Notes: generated by a model from the letters alone, not told the origin. A stretch of DNA of 64,000 nt from Pseudophaeobacter arcticus DSM 23566 (GCF_000473205.1 NZ_KI421507.1:1752729-1816728), one strand, 5' to 3'; numbered from the stretch's first letter, positions 29,543-39,356 are shown. Translations and numbers: made by a program.

Positions 29543-31564
29543 GTGGATCTGACAGCCCTGCGCACCGCCAACCCCGAACATTGGAACAAGGCCGCCGCCA
29601 TTCGCGCGCTTGCCCTTGACGCCGTCGCCGCCGCCAACTCCGGCCACACCGGTATGCCCGTCGGCATGGCCGATGTCGCCACCGTGCTGTTTGAAAAGCA
29701 CCTGAAGTTTGATGTCGCGGCCCCCCAGTGGCCAGACCGGGACCGCTTCATCCTCTCTGCCGGTCACGGCTCGATGCTGATTTATTCCCTGTTGTACCTG
29801 TGCGGCGACAAACAGGTGACACTGGACCAGATCAAAAATTTCCGCCAGATGGGGGCGCTGACAGCGGGCCACCCGGAAAACTTCCTGCTCGACGCGGTTG
29901 AGACCACCACCGGCCCGCTGGGTCAGGGGATTTCTAACGCTGTTGGCTTTGCCATGGCCGAAGAAATGCAGCGCGCCCAATATGGCCGCAAGGTTGTCGA
30001 TCACCACACCTATGTCATCGCCGGCGATGGCTGCCTGATGGAAGGCATCAGCCAAGAGGCCATCGGCCTGGCTGGCCGTCATTCGCTCGGCAAGCTGATT
30101 GTGCTGTGGGACAACAACAACATCACCATCGACGGCACTGTTGAGCTCTCGGACCGCACCAACCAGGTGCAGCGCTTCCGCGCCTCTGGTTGGCAAGTGA
30201 TCGAGATCGACGGCCACGACCCCGTTGCCATCGACGAAGCGCTGACAGCCGCCAAGAAATCGAAGAAACCTTCGATGATTGCCTGCAAAACTCATATCGC
30301 TTTGGGCCATGCCGCACAGGACACCTCCAAGGGCCACGGCGCGCTCACGGATGCGGATCAGATGGCCGCCGCCAAGGCCGCCTATGGCTGGACAACCGGC
30401 CCCTTTGAGGTTCCCGCCGATATCAAATCCCAGTGGGAAGCCATCGGTGCCCGTGGCGCGACAGAACGCGCAGCCTGGGAGGCCCGCTTTGCCGAGGTCT
30501 CGCAGCAGAAACAGGACCGTTTCAACCGCGCCTATGCGCTGGACGCTCCCAAAAAGCTGTCGGCCACCATCAAGGCGCTGAAAAAGCAGGTGTCTGAAGC
30601 GCAACCAAAGGTTGCCACCCGCAAGGCCTCTGAAATGGCTTTGGAGGTGATCAACCCGATCATGCACGAAACCGTGGGTGGCTCGGCTGACCTCACTGGA
30701 TCGAACAATACCAAAACCGGCGATCTGGGTGTGTTTGACACCGACAACCGCAAGGGCCGCTACGTCTATTGGGGCATCCGCGAGCACGGTATGGCCGCCG
30801 CGATGAACGGCATGGTGCTGCACGGCGGCATCCGCGCCTATGGCGGCACCTTCTTCTGCTTCACCGACTACGCCCGCCCCGCCATGCGTCTCGCGGCGCT
30901 GATGAAGATCCCGACAGTGTTTGTGATGACTCACGACAGCATCGGCGTTGGCGAAGATGGCCCAACCCACCAGCCGGTTGAGCATCTGGCAATCTGCCGC
31001 GCCACGCCCAACACCTATGTGTTCCGCCCTGCGGATGCGGTTGAGGCAGCTGAGGCCTGGGAAGTGGCCCTCACCGAGAAGGACACCCCTTCGGTGATGA
31101 CCCTGACCCGTCAGAACCTGCCCACCCTGCGCACCGAGCACAAGCTGAGCAACCTCACCGCCAAGGGCGCCTATGTGCTGGCCGAGGCGACCGGCAAGCG
31201 TCAGGCCATCCTGATCGCCACCGGGTCCGAGGTGTCATTGGCGATGGAAGCCAAGGCCAAACTGGAAGCCGAAGGCATCGGCACCCGCGTGGTTTCCATG
31301 CCCTGCATGGAGCTGTTTGCCGCCCAGGACGAAGCCTACCGCCGCAAGGTCCTGCCCGCAGGCCCCGTGCGCGTCGGCATCGAGGCCGCAATGCGGGCCG
31401 GCGGCTGGGATCGCTGGTTGATGGGCGAACGTGGTCAGGACAAAAAGGCCGGATTTATCGGCATGGACCGCTTTGGTGCCTCGGCGCCCGCAGGTGAGTT
31501 GTTCGAAAAATTCGGCATCACCGCCGAGGCCACCGTTGCCAAGGTAAAAGAGCTGCTGGGGTAA
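29543..31564 (+). CDS. tkt: Transketolase
   Basis: Thiamine-dependent two-carbon transfer in the pentose phosphate pathway. The 673-residue enzyme shows [15 protein letters not shown] (about residues 30-44), the TPP motif [13 protein letters not shown] (about 156-168) with [10 protein letters not shown], and the pyrimidine domain with [14 protein letters not shown] and [16 protein letters not shown]. The start is GTG at 29543 with AAAGGA eight bases upstream. A strong terminator follows. Confidence 0.97.
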   Translation: MDLTALRTANPEHWNKAAAIRALALDAVAAANSGHTGMPVGMADVATVLFEKHLKFDVAAPQWPDRDRFILSAGHGSMLIYSLLYLCGDKQVTLDQIKNFRQMGALTAGHPENFLLDAVETTTGPLGQGISNAVGFAMAEEMQRAQYGRKVVDHHTYVIAGDGCLMEGISQEAIGLAGRHSLGKLIVLWDNNNITIDGTVELSDRTNQVQRFRASGWQVIEIDGHDPVAIDEALTAAKKSKKPSMIACKTHIALGHAAQDTSKGHGALTDADQMAAAKAAYGWTTGPFEVPADIKSQWEAIGARGATERAAWEARFAEVSQQKQDRFNRAYALDAPKKLSATIKALKKQVSEAQPKVATRKASEMALEVINPIMHETVGGSADLTGSNNTKTGDLGVFDTDNRKGRYVYWGIREHGMAAAMNGMVLHGGIRAYGGTFFCFTDYARPAMRLAALMKIPTVFVMTHDSIGVGEDGPTHQPVEHLAICRATPNTYVFRPADAVEAAEAWEVALTEKDTPSVMTLTRQNLPTLRTEHKLSNLTAKGAYVLAEATGKRQAILIATGSEVSLAMEAKAKLEAEGIGTRVVSMPCMELFAAQDEAYRRKVLPAGPVRVGIEAAMRAGGWDRWLMGERGQDKKAGFIGMDRFGASAPAGELFEKFGITAEATVAKVKELLG

Positions 31565-31587
31565 AACCACAGTTTAGTAAGACCACA

Positions 31588-31616
31588 AAGGGCACCCAAA
31601 TGGGTGCCCTTTTTTG
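31588..31616 (+). terminator. Intrinsic terminator of tkt
   Basis: Stem AAGGGCACCC/GGGTGCCCTT around AAAT followed by TTTTT; 24 bases after the tkt stop. Confidence 0.92.
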
Positions 31617-31713
31617 TCATGTTTTTTGTCATGTAATGTCAGCTAGGCGGACAGTGCTGCTTTTGAACCCATTCAGAAAAACCATCGCGTCCGAACCGAG
31701 GGGTGGGAAGCAA

Positions 31714-31765
31714 AGCGCCCGCCCCGTGGGGGCGGTTCGGGCGCTGCCAAAGCGGCGCTTTGGCA
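31714..31765. repeat. Pair of adjacent perfect palindromes
   Basis: Two back-to-back hairpins: AGCGCCCG/CGGGCGCT (31714-31745) with a further GC-rich inner arm, then TGCCAAAGC/GCTTTGGCA (31745-31765) with a GGC loop. Looks like an intergenic palindromic repeat unit rather than a terminator, since no T run follows on either strand. Confidence 0.6.
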
Positions 31766-31875
31766 ATTGGCGAAACACCTGATTGTGGCAGCCATTGAAG
31801 GCTCGCTATGTGAACAAATCTACCAAATTGAGCGGCTCATACCACGCCAATTCACACCATAGAACTTTGACAGTT

Positions 31876-32847
31876 TTAGTGGCTTGCTTTCGCGCTTGTG
31901 AACATACCCATCACCGGCCCGATCACCTTGGTCGCTATGGGGATCAGCGCCAGCCCTAGGGTCACGCCAAAGATGCCGTCCATGGTGGCCTTGGCGCTCC
32001 ATTCGACAAATCCGGCCCAGCCTGCAGGCACCGCGTGACCTGCGGCATAGGCGAGGTCATGGATATGATGGCCCAACCAGCCAAAGCCCAGAACCTCCAG
32101 CCCGTGGATGATGATGGATCCACCAACCCAGAGCATCGCGGCGGTGCCCACAACAGACAACAGCCACATCAGCACCGGCATGAATTTCACCATGCCGCGC
32201 CCCAGCCCACGACCAATGGGCGTTGGCGCATTCTGAGTGAGGAACAGGCCCACATCGTCCATCTTGACGATCAGCGCCACCGATCCATAGACCGCAAGCG
32301 TCACGCCGATGCCCACAACCGCCAGCGTCGCCGCCTGCATCCAGACATTGGGGGCCTCAATCGCCGCCAGGGCGATGGTCATGATCTCGGCCGAGAGGAT
32401 AAAATCGGTCTTGATGGCGCCTTTGATCTTTTGCTCTTCCAGATGGCCTGGGTCCTTGATGCTCATGTCCTGCTCGATCTCATGGCTGGCATGGGGAAAG
32501 AACACATGAAAGATCTTTTCGGCGCCTTCAAAGCACAGATAGCTGCCGCCCAGCATCAACAGCGGGGTGATGGCCCAGGGGGCAAAATTTGCCAAGAGCA
32601 TCGCCACTGGCATCAACAGCACCAGCTTGTTGAACAGCGATCCACGGGTGATGCGCCAGATGATCGGCAACTCGCGCGCGGGATCAAAGCCTTGCACATA
32701 TTTTGGCGCCACAGCCGCGTCATCGATGATCACCCCGGCAGTTTTGGCTCCGGCCTTGCCCGCTGCCGCCGCCACATCATCAACCGAGGTCGCCGCCACT
32801 TTGGCAATGCCTGCCACATCATCCAGCAAAGCCAGCAAACCGCTCAT
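31876..32847 (-). CDS. DUF808 (YedI-type) inner membrane protein
   Basis: A 323-residue protein beginning SGLLALLDDVAGIAKVAATSVDDVAAA, the recognisable DUF808 start, followed by FDPARELPIIWRITRGSLFNKL and about six hydrophobic helices. The family is widespread in Gram-negative bacteria with no established function. The gene stands alone, divergent from gap with about 240 bp between starts. Confidence 0.9.
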   Translation of the reverse strand: MSGLLALLDDVAGIAKVAATSVDDVAAAAGKAGAKTAGVIIDDAAVAPKYVQGFDPARELPIIWRITRGSLFNKLVLLMPVAMLLANFAPWAITPLLMLGGSYLCFEGAEKIFHVFFPHASHEIEQDMSIKDPGHLEEQKIKGAIKTDFILSAEIMTIALAAIEAPNVWMQAATLAVVGIGVTLAVYGSVALIVKMDDVGLFLTQNAPTPIGRGLGRGMVKFMPVLMWLLSVVGTAAMLWVGGSIIIHGLEVLGFGWLGHHIHDLAYAAGHAVPAGWAGFVEWSAKATMDGIFGVTLGLALIPIATKVIGPVMGMFTSAKASH

Positions 32848-32912
32848 GTCAAAAACCCTTATTTGTGCCGCGCATGTGTTTGCAACCTACCCTATCTGTG
32901 CCGGGTGACAAG

Positions 32913-32999
32913 CGTTAGCGCCACCGATCTACATGCCGCTATTTCCGTTAACGCCACCGGGTAAAATCGTTAACGCCACCGGCATGGTTTTGCGCTAAC
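32913..32999 (+). promoter_or_regulatory. Operator-like repeat array upstream of gap
   Basis: CGTTARCGCCACCG occurs three times in the same orientation at 32913, 32946 and 32968, with start-to-start spacings of 33 and 22 bp, both multiples of 11. An inverted half-site GCGCTAAC follows at 32992-32999. Half-sites GTTARCG and CGCTAAC resemble LacI-type operators. The array lies within 180 bp of the gap start and would place bound proteins on one DNA face. The regulator is unknown. Confidence 0.6.
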
Positions 33000-33089
33000 A
33001 TGCTGTGTTTTCGCTATATTTGCCCCTTTAGCAGGAAACCAATGAGGTCTATACGCGACATCAAGATTTGCTCGCCTGGAGATATGCTC

Positions 33090-34091
33090 ATGACCATCAA
33101 AGTCGGGATCAACGGTTTTGGCCGCATTGGCCGCTGCACCCTGTCACACATTGCGGCCTCGGGGCGCGATGATATCGAAGTTGTCAAAGTCAACGCTACC
33201 GGCCCGCTGGATACGGCGGCACATCTGATCAAATACGATTCCGTGCACGGCCGTTTCCCTGGCGAAGTCACCATCGGCGAAGGCACCATGAACCTGGGCC
33301 GGGGCGACATGCAGATGTTCTCCACCTACAACATGGATGAGCTGGACTGGTCCGGCTGTGATGTGGTTCTGGAATGCACCGGCAAGTTCAACGACGGTGA
33401 AAAAGCCAAGGCCCACCTTGCGCGCGGTGCCAAAAAGGTTCTGCTCTCGGCGCCCGGCAAAAATGTCGACAAGACCATCGTTTTTGGCGTCAACGATGCT
33501 GAACTCAAAGCCTCTGACACCATGATCTCCAATGGTTCATGCACCACCAACTGCCTGGCGCCGCTGGCCAAGGTGCTGGATGACTCCTTTGGCATCGAAC
33601 ATGGTATCATGACCACCATCCACGCCTATACCGGTGATCAGCCAACGCTGGACCGCCGTCACTCGGATCTGTATCGCGCCCGCGCGGCTGCCATGTCGAT
33701 GATCCCCACCTCCACCGGTGCGGCCAAGGCCCTGGGCGAGGTTCTGCCCAACCTGAAGGGCCGTCTGGATGGCTCTGCCATTCGGGTGCCGACGCCAAAT
33801 GTTTCGGCTGTTGATCTGACCTTCCGCGCCAGCCGCGATGTCACCGTTGAGCAGATCAACGCCGCCATGCAGGAAGCCGCCGCTGGTCCGATGAAGGGTG
33901 TCCTGGGCTATGAGCCCGCGCCGCTGGTGTCGATCGATTTCAACCATTCCTCCGAGAGCTCGATCTTTGCACCGGACCAGACCCGCGTGGTAGAGGGTCG
34001 CATGGTACGCGTTCTGTCCTGGTACGATAACGAATGGGGCTTTTCTGTCCGGATGGCCGATGTGGCCGTCGCCATGGGGCGTTTGGTCTAA
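33090..34091 (+). CDS. gap: Glyceraldehyde-3-phosphate dehydrogenase, type I
   Basis: NAD(P)-dependent glycolytic/gluconeogenic enzyme of 333 residues. The Rossmann start VGINGFGRIGRCTL, the catalytic Cys in SNGSCTTNCLAPL (about residue 153) and the substrate segment SWYDNEWGFS near the C-terminus are intact. ATG at 33090 is chosen for the family start and a GGAG site eight bases upstream; the open frame extends to 33000. An array of operator-like repeats precedes it and a small conserved-looking membrane ORF follows. Confidence 0.97.
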   Translation: MTIKVGINGFGRIGRCTLSHIAASGRDDIEVVKVNATGPLDTAAHLIKYDSVHGRFPGEVTIGEGTMNLGRGDMQMFSTYNMDELDWSGCDVVLECTGKFNDGEKAKAHLARGAKKVLLSAPGKNVDKTIVFGVNDAELKASDTMISNGSCTTNCLAPLAKVLDDSFGIEHGIMTTIHAYTGDQPTLDRRHSDLYRARAAAMSMIPTSTGAAKALGEVLPNLKGRLDGSAIRVPTPNVSAVDLTFRASRDVTVEQINAAMQEAAAGPMKGVLGYEPAPLVSIDFNHSSESSIFAPDQTRVVEGRMVRVLSWYDNEWGFSVRMADVAVAMGRLV

Positions 34092-34166
34092 CCCGCCCGC
34101 TGATCGGCCTGATCGCCCTAACCGTAAAGGGCGGCAGGCTAACGGCGTGTCCCTCTTGAGATTTCT

Positions 34167-34199
34167 CGCCCGCTCAGGCATATCTGAGCGGGCGTTATT
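34167..34199 (+). terminator. Stem-loop after gap
   Basis: Perfect 11-bp stem CGCCCGCTCAG/CTGAGCGGGCG with a six-base loop followed by TTATT. The T tract is weak, so partial read-through to the small ORF at 34217 is possible. Confidence 0.65.
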
Positions 34200-34216
34200 C
34201 ATTCTGGCGGAGCCCC

Positions 34217-34360
34217 ATGACCAATAAGATTGCCATCTGGCTTGGCCTGTTGCTACTTTCCGGCGTGATCGCTGATCTCTTCCTGTCTGGTGGAGACAAT
34301 CTGCTTTTCCTGGGTAGAAAACTGTTTGAGCTCATCGACTGGGTCGCCTTCTGGCGCTGA
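34217..34360 (+). CDS. Small membrane protein downstream of gap
   Basis: A 47-residue ORF with ATG after GGCGGAG. One hydrophobic helix (residues 4-20, KIAIWLGLLLLSGVIADLF) and a second amphipathic hydrophobic stretch (LLFLGRKLFELIDWVAFW). Similar short ORFs after gap are known to me from other Rhodobacteraceae, where they are sometimes mislabelled as the dehydrogenase; that is recollection, not a search. Function unknown. Confidence 0.7.
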   Translation: MTNKIAIWLGLLLLSGVIADLFLSGGDNLLFLGRKLFELIDWVAFWR

Positions 34361-34588
34361 ACCACAGCCCTCCAGGGTGTTCCCCGGCTCTTCTGTTGAC
34401 GCAGGCTCCCGCCGCAATTCTCCTGGCACAGAAACTAAAGGTGGCACAGATAAAAAGGGCGCGGCCCTTGTCTGGCCACGCCCCCGTGTCATCATTTTGT
34501 ATCTGGGTCGCCCTGGTAAAGCTGTTATCTCACAAAACTGCCGGGCTCTGGCAGCGAACGCCCTACAGCGCCCGGCGGTGTCTCTGGT

Positions 34589-35086
34589 TTAGCCCTTGCC
34601 CAGCCGTTTGAGCAGCTCTTCAAAAACCAGCGGCGTGACAAAGCTGGAGACATCGCCATCCAAGCGGGCAATTTCCTTGACCAGCTTGGAGGCAATCGCC
34701 TGATGCCGGGCCTCGGCCATCAAGAACACCGTCTCAACCGAGCTGTCCAGCACGCGGTTCATACCAACCATTTGATATTCATACTCAAAATCAGCAACCG
34801 CCCGTAGCCCCCGGACAATGATCTGGGCGCCGACATCATGGGCGCAATCAATCAACAGGTTTTCAAAGGGGTGCACTACAATTTGGGTATCGGTCTGCTC
34901 GCTCAGTTTAGCGCATTCCGCCTCGATCATGGCCACGCGCTCTTCCAATGAGAACAACGGCCCCTTATCGCGGTTGATCGCAACCCCGATAACCAATTTG
35001 TCCACCAGCGCACTGGCCCGGCGGATGATGTCGATATGACCCAAAGTGATGGGATCAAATGTGCCTGGATACAAGCCGATACGCAT
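34589..35086 (-). CDS. coaD: Phosphopantetheine adenylyltransferase
   Basis: Penultimate step of coenzyme A synthesis. The 165-residue nucleotidyltransferase has the T/HxGH motif in YPGTFDPITLGHIDIIRRA (residues 6-24), IVRGLRAVADFEYEYQM (about 89-105) and the ATP-binding SSFVTPLVFEEL near the C-terminus. Stands alone on the minus strand; the 228 bp between the small ORF and this gene shows no other feature. Confidence 0.97.
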   Translation of the reverse strand: MRIGLYPGTFDPITLGHIDIIRRASALVDKLVIGVAINRDKGPLFSLEERVAMIEAECAKLSEQTDTQIVVHPFENLLIDCAHDVGAQIIVRGLRAVADFEYEYQMVGMNRVLDSSVETVFLMAEARHQAIASKLVKEIARLDGDVSSFVTPLVFEELLKRLGKG

Positions 35087-35433
35087 AGGCCTCTCCTGCG
35101 CTAGTCTGGTTACAATCTAAGATCTTGGGCGGACCAAACAGCTAAACGCCCAAGGATGCAACAGGGTGAAAATACGCAGAGCAGAATTCCCGCGCGTCAT
35201 CTGGTCGCGACCCAACGTTTCTCCAGCACTGACTGTTCACATCGACCACCTACAAGGGCCGCTCAGGCCGTACCCTGTCGGGGTGCAGATCCGGCGCTAT
35301 CGGTCCCATCCGATCCGCGACAGGATCCCCACGACAGGGCACGGCCTGGGCAGCTGAATGCAGGGCGGCTGAATGGCAGTCAAAGAGACAGGGCATTTAA
35401 GACAGCGGGTTTAACAGTGCAAAAACCCGCAGG
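35087..35433. other. Intergenic region between coaD and the CBS gene
   Basis: No supported gene; the open frames here lack ribosome sites and family features. A weak hairpin GCGGGTTT/AAACCCGC (35405-35430) just after the CBS gene's stop may act as its terminator. The rest should contain the coaD promoter. Confidence 0.45.
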
Positions 35434-35868
35434 TCAGTGCCCCCTGATCATGCCTTCCAGCGCGTCTTTTTCCATGGCGATTTCTGTCAACTGTGCCTTG
35501 ACCACATCCCCCAACGAGACCAGGCCAATCATTTTACCGTCCTCGACCACCGGCATGTGACGGAAGCGTCCTTCGGTCATCTGCTGCAATACATTCTCGA
35601 CATTGGACTGGCTGGAGCAGGTCACAAGCTTGCTTGTCATATAGGCACTGACCGGTTTTTGCAGACAGCCTGCGCCACTTGTGCCCAGTTCCCGGACGAT
35701 GTCGCGCTCGGACAGGATGCCCTCGGCGGTTTGCCCGTCGGAAGAGACCACCACCGTACCAATCTTTTTGTCCGAAAGCAGAGCCGCCGCATCGGCAACC
35801 GAGGCATCTGGGGACACAGTTACAACTGGAATACCCGCCTTGGACTTCAGAATAAATTGAACCAGCAT
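35434..35868 (-). CDS. CBS-domain pair protein
   Basis: A 144-residue protein made of two CBS motifs (about residues 10-65 and 75-130; VVTVSPDASVADAAALLSDKKIGTVVV and FRHMPVVEDGKMIGLVSLGDV). CBS pairs bind adenine nucleotides and act as energy or ionic sensors; no attached enzyme domain is present, so the partner is unknown. ATG at 35868 has AAAGGAG upstream and is preferred over a longer frame to 35916. Confidence 0.88.
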   Translation of the reverse strand: MLVQFILKSKAGIPVVTVSPDASVADAAALLSDKKIGTVVVSSDGQTAEGILSERDIVRELGTSGAGCLQKPVSAYMTSKLVTCSSQSNVENVLQQMTEGRFRHMPVVEDGKMIGLVSLGDVVKAQLTEIAMEKDALEGMIRGH

Positions 35869-35923
35869 ATGCGCTCCTTTGGCAATTTTATTGCGTATTA
35901 CCAAGCGTTGCCGCAACGCCGCG

Positions 35924-36820
35924 TCAAGTCAAGGCCTCCAGCCGGGCCACCTCATCGCGGATGCCTTTGGTCAGGGCGCGCGCAAAGCGGTTGAGCCGCT
36001 CGCTGCGCTGGTCTCCTTGATGGCGTACCAGGTAGAAACTACGGGTGAGACTGATCTCCTCGGTCAAAACCTTGCGCAGCATCCGGTGCGCGGGCAGCGA
36101 GAAATCATGCGCCACACACAGCGCCGTGCCCTGGGCTGCCAGCTTGATCTGAACCGAGACCGAATTGGAGGCCAGCGCCACCCGTTCGATCCCCAGATTG
36201 CTGATATAGTCCAGCTCCTGATCAAAGATCATGTCTGGAATATAGCCGATCATTTTGTGCCCCTTGAGGTCTGCGAGCGTTTTGATCGGCGGGTGTTTGC
36301 GCAGGTAGTGATGCGACCCCACCATGTGCAGCTTATAATCTGTCAGTTTTTGCACCAAGAGCTGGCCTGCGGTAGGGGCGCTGACGGTCACCGCCATATC
36401 GGCCTCACGGCGGCTGAGATTGATCACCCGGGGCAAGGCCAGGATCTGGATATCCAGATCCGGGTGCTCCTCACAGATCTGGGCGCAAACCTGGGGCAGG
36501 ATGTAATTGGCGCTGCCATCGGGTGCCCCAATGCGGATCTGCCCTGACAGGGTATCGCTTGGCCCGGTGAGGGCCTCGGCCCCGGCCCGCATCGCCTGTT
36601 CTGCGGCCTCGGCATGAACCAAAAGCCGGTCCCCCGACGCACTGAGCGCATAGCCCTGGGGTGATTTGACAAAAAGAGGGGTTTCCAAAGCAGCTTCAAA
36701 ACGCGCAATGCGACGCCCGACCGTCGCCGGATCCATTTTTAGGATACGCCCGGCGCCAGACAGGCTGGCCTCGCGGGCAACCGCCAAAAACACTTTCATA
36801 TCATCCCATTGAGCATCCAT
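35924..36820 (-). CDS. LysR-family regulator divergent from mmsA
   Basis: A 298-residue LysR protein: winged helix-turn-helix (residues 5-62; MKVFLAVAREASLSGAGRILKMDPATVGRRIARFE) and an effector domain. The ArgLeu-rich HTH with DPATVGRR is typical of the group divergent from aldehyde dehydrogenases. The 146-bp spacer to mmsA makes the latter the likely target, by inference. Confidence 0.92.
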   Translation of the reverse strand: MDAQWDDMKVFLAVAREASLSGAGRILKMDPATVGRRIARFEAALETPLFVKSPQGYALSASGDRLLVHAEAAEQAMRAGAEALTGPSDTLSGQIRIGAPDGSANYILPQVCAQICEEHPDLDIQILALPRVINLSRREADMAVTVSAPTAGQLLVQKLTDYKLHMVGSHHYLRKHPPIKTLADLKGHKMIGYIPDMIFDQELDYISNLGIERVALASNSVSVQIKLAAQGTALCVAHDFSLPAHRMLRKVLTEEISLTRSFYLVRHQGDQRSERLNRFARALTKGIRDEVARLEALT

Positions 36821-36966
36821 CTGCGCGATCCCCTCAGTTTGATCGGGGCTTTACGCCCCCGTTAACCATTTGCGTTCCTGCAAACCCTGTTTGAAATCTT
36901 TCCCCTTTTCCGTTGTTTTTTGCAAGCCTAAGCTCGCGACAAGTCATCCATGAGGAGGTTTTTCTG

Positions 36967-38466
36967 ATGCAAGAGCTCACCCACTATATCAACGGTGAAC
37001 ACGTCAAAGGCACGTCGGGTCGTTTTTCTGACGTCTTCAATCCCGCCACCGGCGAAGTGCAGGCCAAATGCCCACTGGCCAGCAAAGAAGAGATGGCTCA
37101 GGCCGTCGCCTGTGCCGCTGCCGCTCAGCCTGCTTGGGAAAAAGTGAACCCCCAGCGCCGCGCCCGGGTGATGATGAAATTTGTCGACCTGCTGAACCGC
37201 GACATGGACAAGCTGGCCGAAACCCTGTCGCGCGAACACGGCAAGACCTTCCCCGACGCCAAGGGCGACATCCAACGCGGTCTGGAAGTGGTGGAATATT
37301 GCATCGGCGCGCCACAGCTGCTGAAGGGTGAATTCACCGACAGCGCCGGCCCTGGCATTGACATGTATTCCATGCGTCAGGCCCTGGGCGTGACTGCGGG
37401 TATCACCCCGTTCAACTTCCCGGCGATGATCCCCATGTGGATGTTTGCCCCGGCCATCGCCTGCGGCAATGCCTTTATCCTGAAACCATCCGAGCGCGAC
37501 CCATCGGTGCCTTTGATGCTGGCGGAACTGCTGGAAGAAGCAGGCCTGCCAAAAGGCATCATCCAGGTTGTGAACGGCGACAAAGAAGCCGTGGACGCGA
37601 TCCTGTTTGACGACACCATCCAGTCGGTTGGCTTTGTCGGCTCCACCCCGATCGCCGAATATATCTACGGCACCGGCTGTGCCCAGGGTAAGCGCGTCCA
37701 GTGCTTTGGCGGCGCCAAGAACCACATGATCATCATGCCCGACGCAGATCTCGACCAGGCGGCTGACGCCCTGATCGGTGCCGGCTACGGCGCGGCTGGC
37801 GAGCGCTGCATGGCGATTTCGGTTGCGGTTCCCGTCGGCAAAGAGACCGCAGACCGGCTGATCGAAAAACTGATCCCCCGTGTCGAGACGCTGAAGGTTG
37901 GCCCCTACACAGCTGGCGACGATGTCGATTACGGCCCGGTTGTGACCGCAGCTGCCAAGGCCAATATCGAACGTCTGGTGCAGACCGGTGTTGATCAGGG
38001 CGCCGATCTGGTAGTCGATGGCCGTAACTTCAGCCTGCAGGGCTATGAGGATGGCTTCTTTGTTGGCCCCAGCCTGTTTGACAATGTCACCACCGACATG
38101 GACATCTACAAGCAGGAAATCTTTGGTCCCGTGCTGTCCACCGTACGCGCCGAAACTTATGAGGAAGCGCTGTCCTACGCGATGGATCACGAATACGGCA
38201 ACGGCACCGCGATCTATACCCGCGATGGCGACACCGCCCGTGACTTTGCCAACCGGATCAACATCGGCATGATCGGCATCAACGTGCCAATTCCTGTGCC
38301 ACTGGCCTACCACACCTTTGGCGGCTGGAAAAAATCCGCCTTTGGCGATTTGAACCAGCACGGTCCGGACGCATTCAAGTTCTACACCCGCACCAAAACC
38401 ATCACCTCACGCTGGCCCTCGGGTATCCGTCAAGGCGGCGAGTTCAACTTCAAAGCAATGGACTAA
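36967..38466 (+). CDS. mmsA: Methylmalonate-semialdehyde dehydrogenase (CoA-acylating)
   Basis: Converts methylmalonate semialdehyde to propionyl-CoA in valine and inositol catabolism. The 499-residue enzyme has the MmsA-type YSMRQALGVTAGITPFNFPAMIPMWMF, the NAD segment VGFVGSTPIAEYIY and the catalytic Cys in GYGAAGERCMAISVAV (about residue 284). ATG at 36967 follows GAGGAGG. Followed by a strong terminator; divergent from a LysR gene. Confidence 0.96.
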   Translation: MQELTHYINGEHVKGTSGRFSDVFNPATGEVQAKCPLASKEEMAQAVACAAAAQPAWEKVNPQRRARVMMKFVDLLNRDMDKLAETLSREHGKTFPDAKGDIQRGLEVVEYCIGAPQLLKGEFTDSAGPGIDMYSMRQALGVTAGITPFNFPAMIPMWMFAPAIACGNAFILKPSERDPSVPLMLAELLEEAGLPKGIIQVVNGDKEAVDAILFDDTIQSVGFVGSTPIAEYIYGTGCAQGKRVQCFGGAKNHMIIMPDADLDQAADALIGAGYGAAGERCMAISVAVPVGKETADRLIEKLIPRVETLKVGPYTAGDDVDYGPVVTAAAKANIERLVQTGVDQGADLVVDGRNFSLQGYEDGFFVGPSLFDNVTTDMDIYKQEIFGPVLSTVRAETYEEALSYAMDHEYGNGTAIYTRDGDTARDFANRINIGMIGINVPIPVPLAYHTFGGWKKSAFGDLNQHGPDAFKFYTRTKTITSRWPSGIRQGGEFNFKAMD

Positions 38467-38490
38467 CCTCCAGCGCTTACTTTAAAAATG

Positions 38491-38523
38491 AAAAGAGCTC
38501 CGATGCATTTCGGAGCTCTTTTC
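38491..38523 (+). terminator. Intrinsic terminator of mmsA
   Basis: Stem AAAAGAGCTCCGA/TCGGAGCTCTTTT with a six-base loop, U-rich on the plus strand and near symmetric. Confidence 0.88.
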
Positions 38524-38690
38524 TATTTCGCAGGTCTATTTCGCAGGCCAAACTTGCTATTCCCAGGCCAAACACAGTTGCAACAATTTGAATGAATACG
38601 CAAAAGTGAAGTGCATAGGTCTTTTCACCCCGGCACAAGATCCCATATGGATACGGCACCCCTCGAAACAATTACTGTGTGACCAATTCA

Positions 38691-39290
38691 ATGTCTTCAA
38701 AACCTATCCATCGTCGTGCTGCCCTGCTGGGGCTTGGCGCATCTCTGGCCACTCCGGCATTGCTGCGGGCGCAATCCAGTGACGCATTTCCGCAGACTGA
38801 AGATCCAATTTCCAATCAACACACGGTTCAGCGCAATATTTCCTCGTTCCGGCAACAGAACTGGCAGGATCATTTTGACGAACTGGGCATTGGCTGTTTG
38901 CTGGCAGATGTCACATCGCGGGCGGTTCACTACTGGGGCAGCGACGGCGAAACCTATCGTCTCTACCCCTCCTCGGTGCCGATGTCGGAAGAGCTGACCA
39001 AACGCGGCTATACCAAGGTTGTCCGCAAGGCCGAAAACCCCACCTGGACGCCAACGGCTTCGATGCGCGAACGCGATCCGACACTGCCCGACCGGCTGCC
39101 AGGTGGCCCCGGAAACCCGCTGGGCACCCGCGCCATGTATCTGACCTGGCCGGCCTATCTGGTGCATGGAACCCATGACACCCGCAAGATCGGACGGCAA
39201 AGCTCTTCCGGCTGCATTGGTCTATATAATCAGCATGTTGAACAGCTCTACCCGCTGGTCAAAGTTGGCACCCAGGTGCGTATTCTTTAA
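38691..39290 (+). CDS. L,D-transpeptidase (YkuD family)
   Basis: Periplasmic cysteine transpeptidase forming or anchoring 3-3 peptidoglycan links. The 199-residue product has an N-terminal signal with an RR pair (HRRAALLGLGASLATPALLRAQ) and the YkuD core ending in YLVHGTHDTRKIGRQSSSGCIGL, where His, Ser and Cys match the HxxxxxxxxxxSxGC active site. ATG at 38691 is preferred to GTG at 38679 because it directly precedes the signal. Standalone gene. Confidence 0.92.
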   Translation: MSSKPIHRRAALLGLGASLATPALLRAQSSDAFPQTEDPISNQHTVQRNISSFRQQNWQDHFDELGIGCLLADVTSRAVHYWGSDGETYRLYPSSVPMSEELTKRGYTKVVRKAENPTWTPTASMRERDPTLPDRLPGGPGNPLGTRAMYLTWPAYLVHGTHDTRKIGRQSSSGCIGLYNQHVEQLYPLVKVGTQVRIL

Positions 39291-39356
39291 CCCGCCAAGG
39301 CAATCAAAGTGTGCCGGGCCTGTTGCATGGCAGCAGGCCCGCCCCAAGGCTCAGAC

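Noticed and set aside
29540-31141. 533-codon minus-strand frame opposite tkt
   Set aside because: Shadow of the transketolase gene in a GC-rich region; Gly/His/Arg-rich with no motif.
35156-35560. 134-codon plus-strand ORF between coaD and the CBS gene
   Set aside because: Overlaps the CBS gene antisense and has erratic composition with no start context.
36928-38361. 477-codon minus-strand frame opposite mmsA
   Set aside because: Antisense shadow; no ribosome site or recognisable domain.
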